A stretch of 64,000 bases of DNA, taken from assembly GCA_947044405.1 (NCBI GenBank), contig CAMRHE010000011.1, positions 5,004,501 to 5,068,500 on the forward strand, written 5' to 3'. Source of the DNA: Leptodactylus fallax. Taxonomy: Eukaryota; Chordata; Amphibia; Anura; Leptodactylidae. The notes below the pieces were generated by a model, which ran no database searches, had not been told where the DNA came from, and saw nothing but the letters and a program-made list of their open reading frames with translations. The first letter of the stretch is position 1, and every line of letters begins with the position of its first letter. Of this stretch, positions 11,985 through 23,068 are shown one piece after another. Made by a program: the position numbers and the translations under genes.

Positions 11985-12527
11985 ATAATGCCACGTAAAT
12001 GCCACAATTTTGCTGTGGCGGAAACACACTGCCTGCAAAGTGTAAGGGATTCTGGCTAATCCCATTCACTCATTGCAGAAAAAAAATCAGCAGCAGACAC
12101 TCTGTGATTTAAAAAAACATTTCATTTTTGTAAATCGCAGCCGTTTCCGTATAGGTATAATGGAAGAAGAAAATCTGCAGCGCAAAACTCAGTTTTTGGC
12201 TGCAGCATGCTACACGGCATTTTACAGTCACAAAAAAGTGGATGGGATTCTAGTGAATCCCATCCCCACTTTCAGGAATATACATGCAGCGGACACGCCT
12301 TGTGACTTCCAAAAACGTCACGGTTTTGTTAATTGCAGTTTGTCAGTTATACTTACGGAAACGCTGGCAGTTTCCCTATAGGTATAACTGAAGCAGAATG
12401 TCCGCAGGGGAATCCTCTGCGAACTTTTTGTGAAAAGCGCTTCGAGAATGACCACAATGCGTTGCCACCATGTTTTTTCCCGCAGCACTTTTCTGCTGCG
12501 GGACGCCACGTGAGGCCTTAGCCTAAG
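11985..12527. repeat. Decayed MITE, 'GGCCTTAGCC' family
   Basis: The right end GCCACGTGAGGCCTTAGCC matches the family of 3112-3334. Internal words such as GGAAACGCTGGCAGTTTCC and TAGTGAATCCCATCC recur in the copy at 42250-42597. The left boundary (ATGCCACGTAAATGCC near 11990) is approximate. No coding content. Confidence 0.6.
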
Positions 12528-12775
12528 CCCCCTTGCAGACTACCGTATGTGCTATCCGGGTTTTTCCTGGATAGCACTCTGAGCCATTCATTTCTATGGG
12601 CCTGTACACATGATCGTGAATTACACAGTCATGTGTGTGGGCCGCAAAATATCGAACAGGTCCTATTCCTGTCCGAGTTTGCGGCCCTGCTTCTGCGGCT
12701 TCTAATCATTGAATGAAATGGGCCGTGGAAGCACGGCTGGTGCAGGGGTGGCACACGGTCGTGTGAAACTGGCTT
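12528..12775. repeat. Dispersed repeat ('TGGGCCTGTACACATGATCG')
   Basis: The stretch contains ATCGTGAATTACACAGTCAT and GAACAGGTCCTATTCCTGTC, also seen in altered form at 5190-5480. Local inverted structure is present (CCTGTACACATGA against TCATGTGTGTGGG). No clear termini were found. Confidence 0.45.
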
Positions 12776-13055
12776 AGGCTAGGCTCATATCTGCGTTTGG
12801 GTTTCTGCTTTTTTATGCGGATTAGGTTTCTGTTTGGGGGGTTTCCAAGCGGACCACCCCTGAACGGAAACCTAATCCACATAAAAAAGCGTTTACCATA
12901 GACTACAGTATAATGGGGTCCGTGTGGTTTCCGCTCAGTTTCTGACCCAAAAGGGTGGAAAAATGCGGAGAGAAAAGTCCTGCTTGCATTTTTCATGCAG
13001 AGAGGGGAACGGAATCCCCGAATGTAATGTAAGTGCAGATGTGAACCCAGCCTTA
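12776..13055. mobile_element. MITE, 'GGTTCACATCTGCGTTTGG' family
   Basis: The start is TAGGCTAGGCTCATATCTGC and the end GCAGATGTGAACCCAGCC followed by TTA, inverted repeats with a few mismatches. It is the same family as 1125-1439; both carry 'GCGGATTAGGTTTC' inside. The minus-strand open frame over it is a shadow of the repeat. Confidence 0.65.
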
Positions 13056-13845
13056 CAGGTATTTTTCCATGAACCTAAACATATTTAAATTTGTAGAGAA
13101 TGAAAAGTTAAACTTTTTTTTCTCTACCTATCTCACTGGTGACAGCATGTTGTCTTGATACGTTCATGAGTGGAGGAATTTCTATGGTCTGGCACTTGTT
13201 AGAAAACCAGCCATGATTTCGTTATTGTGGTCAGGTTATCTTCTCATACATGTAGTGTACCTGTCTGATAACCTGTCCTCAATAAGAAAATCATGGCAGG
13301 GTTTCTCACAAGTCCCAGAATATAGAAAGTTCCTTCATTCATGGTTGTATCAATTGGCAACTGATCAAGACAGAAGACTGTCACCACTAAGATGGTTAGA
13401 GGAAATCTTTAAAACTCTGTAAAATGTTTTAATTATTTATATTTGCAAAAATGCCTATCTTTTAATTCTCTATAAAATTTAAATATGGTTTTGTTCATGG
13501 GAAAAAATGTTTAATGTATTTGTTTGATTTCCACCGGATTTATCAACAATATTATATTTTTCTGGATATCCTGACTGTCATTGGCAAGAGGTCCAATATA
13601 CAGTGACAATATGTGCTATAAAAGCAAAATTTTTGAAATTGTTGTTTATTATAGCAAATTATTTCTGAATATAAAAATTGAGATGAGATCAAAGTTCTAA
13701 TTGTATTCATTTGCATGGGTTGAAAGTTATTGCCATTCTTTTCATTCAATGTAGGAGATTTACTAAGCTAAACATGGCAGAATCCTGCTTCAATTAGTGG
13801 AAATAATCTGGCATACATACTTTGCATCGTTTTTATCATGTGTAT
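13056..13845. other. Non-coding stretch with one unexplained 69-codon frame
   Basis: A + strand frame runs 13213-13422, from MISLLWSGYLL to LRWLEEIFKTL and a stop. I do not recognise it. It has no obvious acceptor/donor pair in the right place and no known motif, so it is recorded here and not as a gene. The rest is AT-rich. Confidence 0.4.
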
Positions 13846-14042
13846 TAAGACACTTTTTTGACCTCACTTGACAAAGTGACAGCAAGGTGGATGGGATTCT
13901 AGCAAATCCCTTCCACACCTTGCGAAAAAATACACACTGAGGACATGCTGCGATTTCCAATACCGTGGTCGTTTTTTAAATCGCAGCGTTTTTTTCCGCA
14001 GTGCTTTTTTGCTTCTGCCTGCTACGTGAGGCCTTAGCCTTA
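13846..14042. repeat. Short decayed MITE copy, 'GGCCTTAGCCTTA' end
   Basis: The end TACGTGAGGCCTTAGCCTTA and inner words 'AAGGTGGATGGGATTCTAGC' match the family at 11985-12527 and 42250-42597. The left half is lost or too diverged to place. Confidence 0.55.
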
Positions 14043-15295
14043 AAGTGTGCAGTTGTGCACCAAAATATTACCGCAATTGTGGAACAAAGTGAGCCAAAGT
14101 GCAGAACACATGCACCACTCAACAGAGTCAAATATGCATATGTATAGGGAAGTCGGTCTAGATAGCTGTCGGATTAACACATTATAGGATAATAACTGTC
14201 TATGGATTTAGTGCTGTCAAAATATTAGACAATATTAGTAAATCTTTTCCTTTATGTTTGTCTACATTTTCTTTGTGTAAACTTTTAAAAGTTGCAAGCA
14301 CATAAAGCTATAAAATCTTGAAAATAATTTAGTATATTTAACTGAACATCCCTACATGGTTGCAATTAATAGAGGCAGCAAAATGTCAGTTTATTGAGCA
14401 CCCAGTTCTTAAAGCTAACACTGTACAGCATGCATGTGACCATTGTATTCATAGAAATGTAATACATTTTGGCCAAGGCTACATGCAATAACAAAAAAAA
14501 AAAAAGATTGGTTAAGTATAGCAGGGACTACTGTGCAACAGCAAGTCACCAAGGATTCAAAACTAAAAGTTTTAAAACCCATATAATGGACAAGTCAAAA
14601 TCTATATTCAACTTTGGATGGAGAAGGCTTGGTTTTGGATAGATGGCCAGGCTTTGTTTTGGATAAAAAGACTAGAATCCTAGTACATGATCAGTAACGC
14701 TAGCAATTCTATGTAGTGTTATTATCAGCAATTACATAATTGTCAAAATAGTCCCATTGTGTTAATTTTAGACAATATTCCTTCATTTTAATCAGTTAGC
14801 TATGTGCCCACCATGCTCAAGCTGAGAGAACATTGTATGTAATGTAATGAAATATTTTTGTACAACAAGTGAAACATATGTGTTGAGAACACACACTGGG
14901 TTTCTAGCCGAGCTCTTCAAGACAAGGTCAGGGAGCAGTACTTGAGATCCTTTATGTTTGCAGTTATCATGAAAGTTTAAGCACTTTCTATGAAGTTTAT
15001 CAGGGTAGTATAAACTATCACAGATCAATAGATCATTGTAAATAAACATAAAATCAATGGGTAGTGAAAGAAGGAAACTATTGCCTTATTTATGTAACTG
15101 TCAGATCTGTTCTCTCCAAAGCTTTTGTGTAAACACTGAAGACAATCAGACAGACTTACTCTTGTGGAAACTAGTAACATATTCATACATTGTATTGCTA
15201 TCAGAAAAAAATATTACCCTATGCAGCACCTGATTTACTGAAATAGAGAAACAAATAGTAAAAGTTCAGCCAAATTATTCTCAAAGAAATGCACT
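14043..15295. other. Non-coding stretch, no gene recognised
   Basis: AT-rich sequence. The 85-codon minus-strand frame at 14792-15049 shows no domain or composition that supports a gene. No terminal repeats recognised. Confidence 0.45.
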
Positions 15296-15598
15296 TTGAG
15301 GCTGAAGCCCTATGTTTCAAAACAATGCAGCGGAAAAAAACGCTGCATTTTGAAGTACTTGTAAAGTGAATGAGATTCTGGCTATCCCCATCCACATATT
15401 GCAGAAAAGAATCCGCTGTAGAAAAGCAATTTATTCAAAAACGCCCGTGTTTTTGAAAATCGCAGCATGCCAGTTATACCTGTGGAAGCTCAATGAAAAA
15501 ATACTGCGGCAAAAATCGCTAAAAAAACGTAGAGGAAATAAATCACGGGGTGTTTTTTACCTGCATTTCACTACGTGGGGCCTTAGCCCAAGTTACAT
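15296..15598. repeat. MITE copy, 'AGGCTGAAGCCC...GGGGCCTTAGCCC'
   Basis: The left end GAGGCTGAAGCCCTATGTTT and right end CTACGTGGGGCCTTAGCCC are degenerate inverted repeats of the 3112-3334 family. No coding content. Confidence 0.6.
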
Positions 15599-15785
15599 TA
15601 TACATTAAGATTGCGTACATAGGTCACAGTTTGTGTAAACAGGACTTTCAGTAATGATGATTTGTAATGATTTGTCTTTGGCCAGTATTAGGATGTTATC
15701 TATTTTCATAGTTTCCTACTTTGTCTGGAAAAAAGCTGATCCCATCCATGATATTAGACTTACGGATCCTATAGCAAGTAATGTT

Positions 15786-16228
15786 AAAGAGGACCTTTCA
15801 CCATCTCCACCAACTCCAGTTCTTAGCTTCTGTTAATAGGCGCAGCTCAACTGACTCTATCACAGTTGGAATTTTTTTTCTCTAGCCTCACCAGTTCTGT
15901 TATTTATGGTGCTTGATATGCTATTTAGGCTCTGTACTGTTAGAAGGGTGGTGTCAGTAAGGAGCAGACAAGGGGTGCAATTCTGAGCTCTGTCAATGGC
16001 TGCCTCTGATTGGAGCTCTGAATCATGCCCCCTGCCTGACACTGCCCTTCTGACATTACAGAGCTTAAATAGCACATCAGGGACCAAAACTTACTGTGCT
16101 TGTTGCTCAGGAATGTTGTGGGCAAGAGAGAATATTCCAACTACGCTGGAATCAGTGGAGCAGCACCTATTACCAGATTCTAAGCACTTGAATTTGTAGA
16201 GGTGGCGAATGGCCCCCTCTAACCCCTT
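15786..16228. repeat. Probable MITE, 'TTAAAGAGGACCTTTCACCA' start
   Basis: The left end AAAGAGGACCTTTCACCATC is a common frog repeat terminus. The right end GGTGGCGAATGGCCCCCTCT is a degraded inverted copy. An internal inverted pair, TCAGTAAGGAGCAGAC with GAGCTCTGTCAATGG, adds to the palindromic look. Related to the element at 4755-5129. Confidence 0.5.
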
Positions 16229-16560
16229 CATTCTACATGCATTTTTCGATTTTTGTTTTTGACTCCCCGACTTCCAAACCATAACTTCTTTATTTCTTTA
16301 TTCACAGAGCCATATTAGGGCTTAATTTTTTGAGGGACATATTGTACTTTGTAATGGTACCATTTAATATAATGTATGATGTACTGGGAAACTGGAAAAA
16401 AAATTCAGAATGGAGTGGAATTGGAGAAAAACTGTTTATGTGACATTCTTTCAAACTTTGTTTTTAAGGCGTTCACTGTACAGCCAAACTGACACCTGTA
16501 TTCTATGGGTCAGTATGATTCCAGGGATACCAAATTCATATATAATTTTTTTTATGTTTT
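16229..16560. other. Non-coding stretch beside the L1 tail
   Basis: No gene recognised. It probably includes the point where the L1 at 16560-18620 joins flanking DNA (T-rich run near 16546-16557, a candidate complement of a poly-A tail). Confidence 0.4.
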
Positions 16561-18620
16561 TAACCCCTTAAAAAATCCAAAACTTTGCAAAAAAAAAGGT
16601 GGTGAGGAGAGGTTAATGGAGTATGATATGGGAAATAACATAGGCTCTGTTGCCGCAGAGTCGAACACAGAATTCAATAAAATGCAGGGTAAAGTCAAAG
16701 CACAATTACATTATTATGACAAAAGATTAGAAGAAGTCGGGGGGGGGGGGGAGGTCCCTGTTGGGGGGATATAGAGGGGAAGGCAGACTGAAATTCATTG
16801 GAGCCATGTTTGTTGATGGGTCCTGTCATCCTGTCGCAGCTCCGCCAGCATATTTTCCATACTACGGATGAGCAAAATCTCTTTAAGCCAGGACACCAGA
16901 GAGGGGGGCGTCTGAGATTTCCATAGTCTAGGAATCACAGACCTTGCGGCCACGAGCATGAAGCCTATCAATTTGTGGGTGTGTTTCTCATATTTACTCG
17001 GGAAGATGGAAAGAAGAAGGGAGGCCGGGTCATCGCCTAATGAAATGCCCGTAACCGTCTTAATTATACAATGGACTTCTGACCAGAAGGGGTGTAAGAG
17101 TGTACATTTCCACCAGACGTGCTTCATCGTACCCCGGCCAGAGTTACATCTCCAGCATCAATCTGAGGTGGCGGGATACATCTCATGGAGAACAGATGGG
17201 ACTCTGTACCACCGGGAGAGTATCTTATAGTTAGTCTCCTGTGCCTTGCAGGAAATAGAGAATTTGTGGCACGCCTGGAATGCCGATGACCACACATCTG
17301 GCGCGAACGAGACCCCCCAGCTCCCTTTCCCATCCACCTGCATAAGCAGGTAGGGAGTCAGTAGCGGTCTCCCACAGCATGCCATAGATAAGCGAGATTG
17401 TGTGAGCTGGGGTATGGGGAGAGAGGCATATGCGTTCAAAGGACAGTAACTCTCTGTGCAGATTGTGCGTTGTCTTAAGAGTGGCGTATAGGTGAGTTAG
17501 CTGGGCGTATTGCCAATGGGATATGGCAGAATCAGGGTCTGACCCAGGAGGGGTCAGCTCTTGGCGGGGGAGGAGAGATGTCGTGCTTGTGACTTGGTGG
17601 AATCGAAGGATCTTTTGGCCCCTGGTATAGGATAAAAAGGAGGAGTGGAGCGCAGCAGGAAAATCCGGGTTGCCCGAAATAGGTGTCATAGGTCCATCAT
17701 TTAGAAAGAGTCCACGCACAGCACCTGATGCATGACGTATGGAAGTGTATGGGTGGGTCCAGTAGCGCTTATTAAGCCACGGGAGGGCAGTAAGAGGAAG
17801 TGAACTCAAGGAACCCTCTAAGCGACCCAGAGTTTAGAGCGCTCCGAGTGATGCCAATCCAAAATGCGCGAAGTGACTGCAACCAGGAAGTAGTTAAAGC
17901 AATCCGGTACTACCAGTCCGCCGCACTCTTTGGGTTTGGTCAAGATACTTCTTGCAATTCTCGGTGGCTTGGATGTCCATATGAATTTAGTAAATGTTTT
18001 CTGGATAGTTGTAAAGAAATGTTTGGGTAACATTATAGGGACGATCTGAAATAGAGTAGTCTGGGGAGGACATTCATTTTTAGCAAATTAATGCGTCCCA
18101 GCCAAGAGAAGCCTTTGGTGTCCCAGCGTTTCAGATCTGTCTGCAAGCTACGCAGAATTGGAAGGAAATTAAGCGTATAGGAATCGGTAAGATTGCTAGG
18201 GAGCTGAACCCCCAAGTATTTAATTGCTTTCTGGGACCATGTAAAAGAAAAGGAGGAGCGGAGACCACGAAGCTGTGACTCTGGCAGGGAGACATTAAGA
18301 GCGGTGCATTTGGACAGGTTGAGTTTGTAGTTGCTATAGTAACTGTAGGAGTTGATTACTCGGAGGAGAGATGGGATAGTTGTGAGCGGCTGAGTAATGA
18401 AGAGTAGGACATCATCTGCGAATGCTGAGATCTTAAGATGTAGATTGTGGACTCTGAGGCCCTGGATGTCTGGGTTATCCCTAATTGCTCCAGTTGTACT
18501 TTTTAGTTGTATGCTTGTAGACTGGGTGTTTTCTGAGGCAGGGATGTATAATTTGTTTTTATTTTTTTTTATTTCAAAAACTCTTTTATTACCCCCCATT
18601 CCACCCACAGGGGGCTTGAA
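16560..18620 (-). mobile_element. L1-type LINE, 5'-truncated, ORF2 C-terminal half
   Basis: Four successive minus-strand frames (18033-18608, 17818-18033, 17231-17809, 16795-17127) read as one damaged L1 ORF2 protein. The first contains the reverse transcriptase box KISAFADDVLLF (FADD, the Y/FxDD catalytic site), followed by YKLNLSK and IKYLGVQLP. The last begins MKHVWWKCTLLHPFW, the Cys-His C-terminal segment typical of L1 ORF2. The endonuclease and early RT are missing, so the insertion is 5'-truncated. Both boundaries are approximate. Confidence 0.85.
16795..18608 (-). pseudogene. L1 ORF2 protein remnant (reverse transcriptase)
   Basis: L1 ORF2 makes the endonuclease and reverse transcriptase used for target-primed insertion. 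Here only the stretch from the FADD box through thumb to the C-terminal Cys-rich end is left, split over at least three reading frames, with shifts near 18033, 17815 and about 17150-17230. 'FTWSQKAIKYLGVQLP', 'WLGRINLLKMNVLPRLLY' and 'WKSQTPPSLVSWLKEI' are recognisable L1 wording. No function is expected. Confidence 0.85.
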
Positions 18621-18624
18621 CTTC

Positions 18625-20119
18625 TAATCTTTTATTATTGCAGTCTATGGGAGTTTCATTGCATAGCTACCTAGGCTGGTGATAGAGCAGCCTCAATAGC
18701 TATATTGTCATGACAGGCTTGGAAGCCTTCATTTTAGACTTTGGGGGATCTCACAAAAAAGCAATGGCGGAGTTTACACTAATCGTAGATATTAGTGCTG
18801 TGTCTCTGCTGTGCAATACAGCGGAGACCCGATGACTATAACGGCCTCTCTGCTTCTGCAGTACTATTATGGCAGATGTTGGGAAGGGGTTAAAGGGGCT
18901 GCATTACTTTTGTCCATAGGATGTGTTTGATATTGCAGCTCATCTCCATTGAAGTTAAAGAGGTAAAGTTAAAGAGGTGCTGTACCAGGTATATCCTATG
19001 AATTGGCACTGTATTTTGAAAAAAGAAGCTATGTTTTTCTAACCTCAATGAACCCTTTCTGAAATCTTGAGCTAGTGCACTATTTACTGTGAATGGGCAG
19101 GAAGCAGGTAGGGGTGTGCATGTGTGAGATTTTAGATACTGTGCCTCTGAAGTGAGACCTTCTTTGCCTTGTCAATCAAACAGCAATGGGTATGATTAAA
19201 GCACACTGTAACTACTTGAAGTTATCAAAGAACACTCTAGCTGGGTGGTGGGGGTTTATAATGACAAATACATGTGACAGGTTCCATGTTGGCCAAACAT
19301 TGTTCAGACAACAGCTGTTCCTCTAAACTCACCCCCCCCCCCACGTACATTTATGCTTAGATGATCATGCTTTTGTTTTCATTGGAAAGAGAAATATATA
19401 TTGCTGCTAGACTCTTTTAGCACTGGTTTATATATCCTGGGAACAAAGGATCAGGCAAGGTGTAATGCAATCCTTTTTCCCAAATTCTGCTGTTAGGGGA
19501 GATTCAGGAGGTCCTCATACACATGTGATAGTTGACCTGTTCTGCCAAAAGGGCGCCTTTACTAAAATTGGCCATATATATCAGATTAGTTGAAGCCAGC
19601 AATTACATAAAAATCGGCAAATTAGCTAGTCTTGACATATTGTTTTAGCTTCTACACAGTATAATGTCCCTTTTAGTGCCCCCCGCACAGTATATTGTGT
19701 CTTTATGCCTCCCACACACAGTATAATGCACCCTTGTGCCCTCCACACACAGTATAATAACCTTCTCCGCAGGCAGCAAGCAGTGAACATGGTTTTCATT
19801 ACTTCTATTAGATCCCTGATCAGGTGCTGCACAGCAATGCTTTATGTGCGTCAGGCGCCATGTTCGCATTGATGTAGTGTGCATCTAATAGTGGTGAGTA
19901 ATGAAAAACATACTTACCTCTCAAGTCCCATAGTTATATATATATGTAATGGAGTGTTTTCTGCAATCTCCTTTGAGAAAAACGTAACAATTGCAGGAAT
20001 CTCTACAATTGCAGTGTGTGAATTTATCCTTATGTTTCATGGTTACATGCTACTAGTATAACAATTTTTTGCGCTTTACAAAACAATCAGATTCAATGGA
20101 TTCAATTTTTACAATCATT
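18625..20119. other. Non-coding stretch with a short minisatellite
   Basis: No gene recognised. Units of about 35 bp at 19652-19756 (CACACAGTATAATG with TGCCCYCC) resemble the 31-bp minisatellite inside the hAT-like element at 6636-8029, so this may be a fragment of the same family. A short (TA)n is at 19936-19948. Confidence 0.5.
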
Positions 20120-20224
20120 TAAAGGGAGTCTGTCACGTGGAAAAATGTTGTTCAATCTGCAGGCTGTATGTTATAGAACAGGAGGAGCTAGACAGATTTA
20201 TATATAATTTTGTGGCAAAAGCTT

Positions 20225-20671
20225 GACGTAGTAACGTCTAGTCCCTCCACTTGACCGATGCTCCTTTACCTGCATAAAATGAAAACTCGACACGAGAAGT
20301 GGAGTTGAATTGGCCACAGCAGCCTTTTATTAACATACAGTAAATTAATAAAACAAAACATCAATATCAAAACCAACGACCCGTATTTCCCTTTAAAGCC
20401 ACAGGAGGTCCTCGGAGCCCAACACACTGGCCTTCTAAAAAACCCCCCTTTTTGTGAATTACCTCCAGCCGTACCGCCCAGCTCGAAGGCACCAAATCAC
20501 CAATCCCCCAGGTGATAAAAGGATCCGTCTTTAAAGATCCTGAATGTCCTAAGGCCAGCCCAAAATTGTTTCCCAGCCATGCCATTTTCTCCAGGGGGGT
20601 CCAGAGCCTCCAAGCTCCCCCCCCACCGATACCACCAGGCATTTCCTTCCCAACTCCGAGGACCCCCCGCC
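20225..20671 (-). repeat. Ngaro split direct repeat B2
   Basis: Starts GACGTAGTAACGTCTAGTCC and ends GAGGACCCCCCGCC, matching 20978-21426 almost base for base; the visible difference is CGACACGAGAAG here against CGACATAAGAGAAG in B1. The outer end meets flanking repeat DNA at AAAGCTT|GACG. Confidence 0.93.
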
Positions 20672-20784
20672 TGGCCGCCGTGACGGAAATCTACCTTCCC
20701 CTCACTGCTTCCCCCCCCCCCCAATATCCTCCTCAACATACAATGCCACAGCCCAAATGCTAATAAACAGGGAGGGTGGGCGGG

Positions 20785-20977
20785 AGCTTCTTCCTCTGTG
20801 TCTTCTTCACGGCAACTGCCGTTACTTTTCGCGGGCTTTCCCTTAAAAACCTCTCCCCCTGCAGCCACGCTTGCATTAACCCCACCTTACCCCCAACTTG
20901 ACCAATAGCTGCTGTCCAGCCGTACTCGTCATGTGGGACCTCCCCCTCAGCCTTCGTCCCCGGTCCAGCCCCTTCTT
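20785..20977 (-). repeat. Ngaro split direct repeat A2
   Basis: Starts AGCTTCTTCCTCTGTGTC and ends GGTCCAGCCCCTTCTT, matching 26304-26495 with a few substitutions (GGGACCTCCCCC here, GGGCCCTCCCC there). It is fused directly to B1 at TTCTT|GACGTAG. Confidence 0.93.
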
Positions 20978-21426
20978 GACGTAGTAACGTCTAGTCCCTC
21001 CACTTGACCGATGCTCCTTTACCTGCATAAAATGAAAACTCGACATAAGAGAAGTGGAGTTGAATTGGCCACAGCAGCCTTTTATTAACATACAGTAAAT
21101 TAATAAAACAAAACATCAATATCAAAACCAACGACCCGTATTTCCCTTTAAAGCCACAGGAGGTCCTCGGAGCCCAACACACTGGCCTTCTAAAAAACCC
21201 CCCTTTTTGTGAATTACCTCCAGCCGTACCGCCCAGCTCGAAGGCACCAAATCACCAATCCCCCAGGTGATAAAAGGATCCGTCTTTAAAGATCCTGAAT
21301 GTCCTAAGGCCAGCCCAAAATTGTTTCCCAGCCATGCCATTTTCTCCAGGGGGGTCCAGAGCCTCCAAGCTCCCCCCCCACCGATACCACCAGGCATTTC
21401 CTTCCCAACTCCGAGGACCCCCCGCC
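20978..21426 (-). repeat. Ngaro split direct repeat B1
   Basis: Direct duplicate of 20225-20671, lying between the coding body and A2. The duplicate open frames seen in both copies are shadows of the repeat. Confidence 0.93.
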
Positions 21427-21429
21427 ACC

Positions 21430-22084
21430 AACGCAAAGGCTTGACACCTTAAGACTTTGCGTCCCTCCACACCCCCCAGCGCCACTTCGATTCCTTCCTG
21501 AATCGATAGAGCCCAAATGTCCGTACCCACAGCGTTGAGGTGTACTCCATCTCGCCGCCAAAAGTTCCCTTCCCCTGCCTCAAACTCCCTGTGACGGACC
21601 GCCACAAAACCGTTCCTTTGGAAAAACCAGGCCACCGCCCTATTGACCTTCACCCTGGCCCGATTAAGGCTGTCCACACAGCGGGCCCCCCGCCACACAT
21701 GACGATGAACTATATCTGACCACACCATCACTAAACCTGGCGACATAGCCCACAACCTGAGCATATCAGGTTGATATCCCGAATTAGCTCGCGAAAAGGC
21801 CTGACCCCCAGATCATTCCCTCCCACATGGAGAACTAGAACATCCGGGGACCTGTCCAACCTAACAAACCTGTTAAACTCTGGAAGTACCCTGGACCAGC
21901 ACATCCCCCTAAGACCAAGCCATCTTACCGTAACCCTTTCCCGGGGAAAACCCAACTGCCGACCGTCCGGCCGCACCGCCGCCCTCAAGGCCCCCCAGAA
22001 CACAAACGAATGGCCCAGGATCCAGACCAATTCCAGTTCATCCCCCCCTGCAAAAGAAAGAAAAACAATACACAATATAACCAA
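21430..22084 (-). pseudogene. SGNH/GDSL-type hydrolase ORF of the Ngaro element, one frame break
   Basis: This third ORF encodes a lipase/esterase-like SGNH hydrolase. The first part (from Met at 22084) has ILGHSFVFWG, the nucleophile block with GHS in place of GDS, then VLVLHVGGNDLG, the Gly-Asn block III. The reading continues in a different frame from MLRLWAMSPGLVM (21764) to GVHLNAVGTD, preceded by Asp, which supplies the Asp-x-x-His pair of block V. The frame changes near 21765, consistent with one missing base. Hydrolase ORFs are known from Ngaro elements, where their role is unknown. The stop is not fixed; homology fades near 21430, before the B1 repeat. Confidence 0.8.
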
Positions 22085-22099
22085 GCCGCCTCTGCCGCC

Positions 22100-23068
22100 C
22101 TAGACTAGCCAGGCAGGACGAACGTATGACCGAAAACGAACCGACTCCCATCTGCCTATCCACCTTACCACCTCATCACCCAAACCCCTGCGCGCCGCCT
22201 CCGTCGCCGCCCCGATACGAAATGAATGACCCCCGTAATCCCCCGGGCACCGCCCACACTCCACCAAACACTTCCGAAATATAGCCACAAACTGGTATCT
22301 AGACAGAAAAGATCCATCTGCATGAATTAGCAGGGGATCCTCCAGAAAACGCACTAATGGCCTGTACTCTTTGAAACACCTGACTGGACACATAAGGAAT
22401 TCAGGAACCTGAAATAATACCACCCTGGACCCTCTGCCCTCCTGGTCCGTCTTAGATCTACGCACAATAAATTCCACCCTATCCGCCATATCTTCCACGT
22501 CCTTCATCAGTAACCCGCCTGGCCTGCTGGTAGACGGGCTAACCAATTCCCCCAAGCGTAGCGCTCCAAAAAAGGCCAAGGAGAACGCTAACCTAAAAAG
22601 TTTAATCTCAAACTCAGACCTGCAAAGACTCCCTAGTGCCACCCCCATCTCCTGAAGCAGATGAAAAGATACCGGCCGTCGCTGATCTACTGAAGCCCGA
22701 CCCCGTCTCCCACCTCTCAAGGCCTGGCGTACCACAAATGCCTTGGTGACATCCCGTAAACCACGTGCCCTGAAACCAAATGCCAATCCCGCCATAAGCT
22801 TATTCATCCTCGATATGGACCACCCATCCTCCTTACATTGGCCTATCAACAGGAACAGCAACCCCTCATCATCCGTAACCTGTCTACCAAAATCCGCCCG
22901 CCATTCTTCCCATTGGCCCCATGCTACCTCATATGCAGCCCAGGTTCCCACCGCCAAGGACCCTCGGATCAATCTCTGTGCCGCCCGAAAGGCAGGTTCC
23001 AAAGGTCTACCGACCACGCCTCTCCCTCCTCCTCCGCCTCTGGCGCCAACTGCCAGAACCTGGCCCAC
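22100..23068 (-). CDS. Ngaro tyrosine recombinase
   Basis: A 322-residue protein of the tyrosine recombinase (phage integrase-like) fold. It joins the circular DNA copy of the element to the host chromosome through a covalent phosphotyrosine link. Catalytic residues visible are Arg171 in FFGALRLGEL, His281-x-x-Arg284 in GGHSFRIGAAT, Trp303/Trp307 in the next helix and the likely nucleophile Tyr315 in RFRSYVRP. The N-terminal 120 residues are the core-binding part (RLIRGSLAVGTWAAYEVAW). It overlaps the end of the RT/RNase H ORF by 100 bp in another frame, as is usual in DIRS-like elements. The frame is open throughout; the Met start is assumed, and translation may depend on the upstream frame. 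Confidence 0.93.
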   Translation of the reverse strand: MGQVLAVGARGGGGGRGVVGRPLEPAFRAAQRLIRGSLAVGTWAAYEVAWGQWEEWRADFGRQVTDDEGLLFLLIGQCKEDGWSISRMNKLMAGLAFGFRARGLRDVTKAFVVRQALRGGRRGRASVDQRRPVSFHLLQEMGVALGSLCRSEFEIKLFRLAFSLAFFGALRLGELVSPSTSRPGGLLMKDVEDMADRVEFIVRRSKTDQEGRGSRVVLFQVPEFLMCPVRCFKEYRPLVRFLEDPLLIHADGSFLSRYQFVAIFRKCLVECGRCPGDYGGHSFRIGAATEAARRGLGDEVVRWIGRWESVRFRSYVRPAWLV

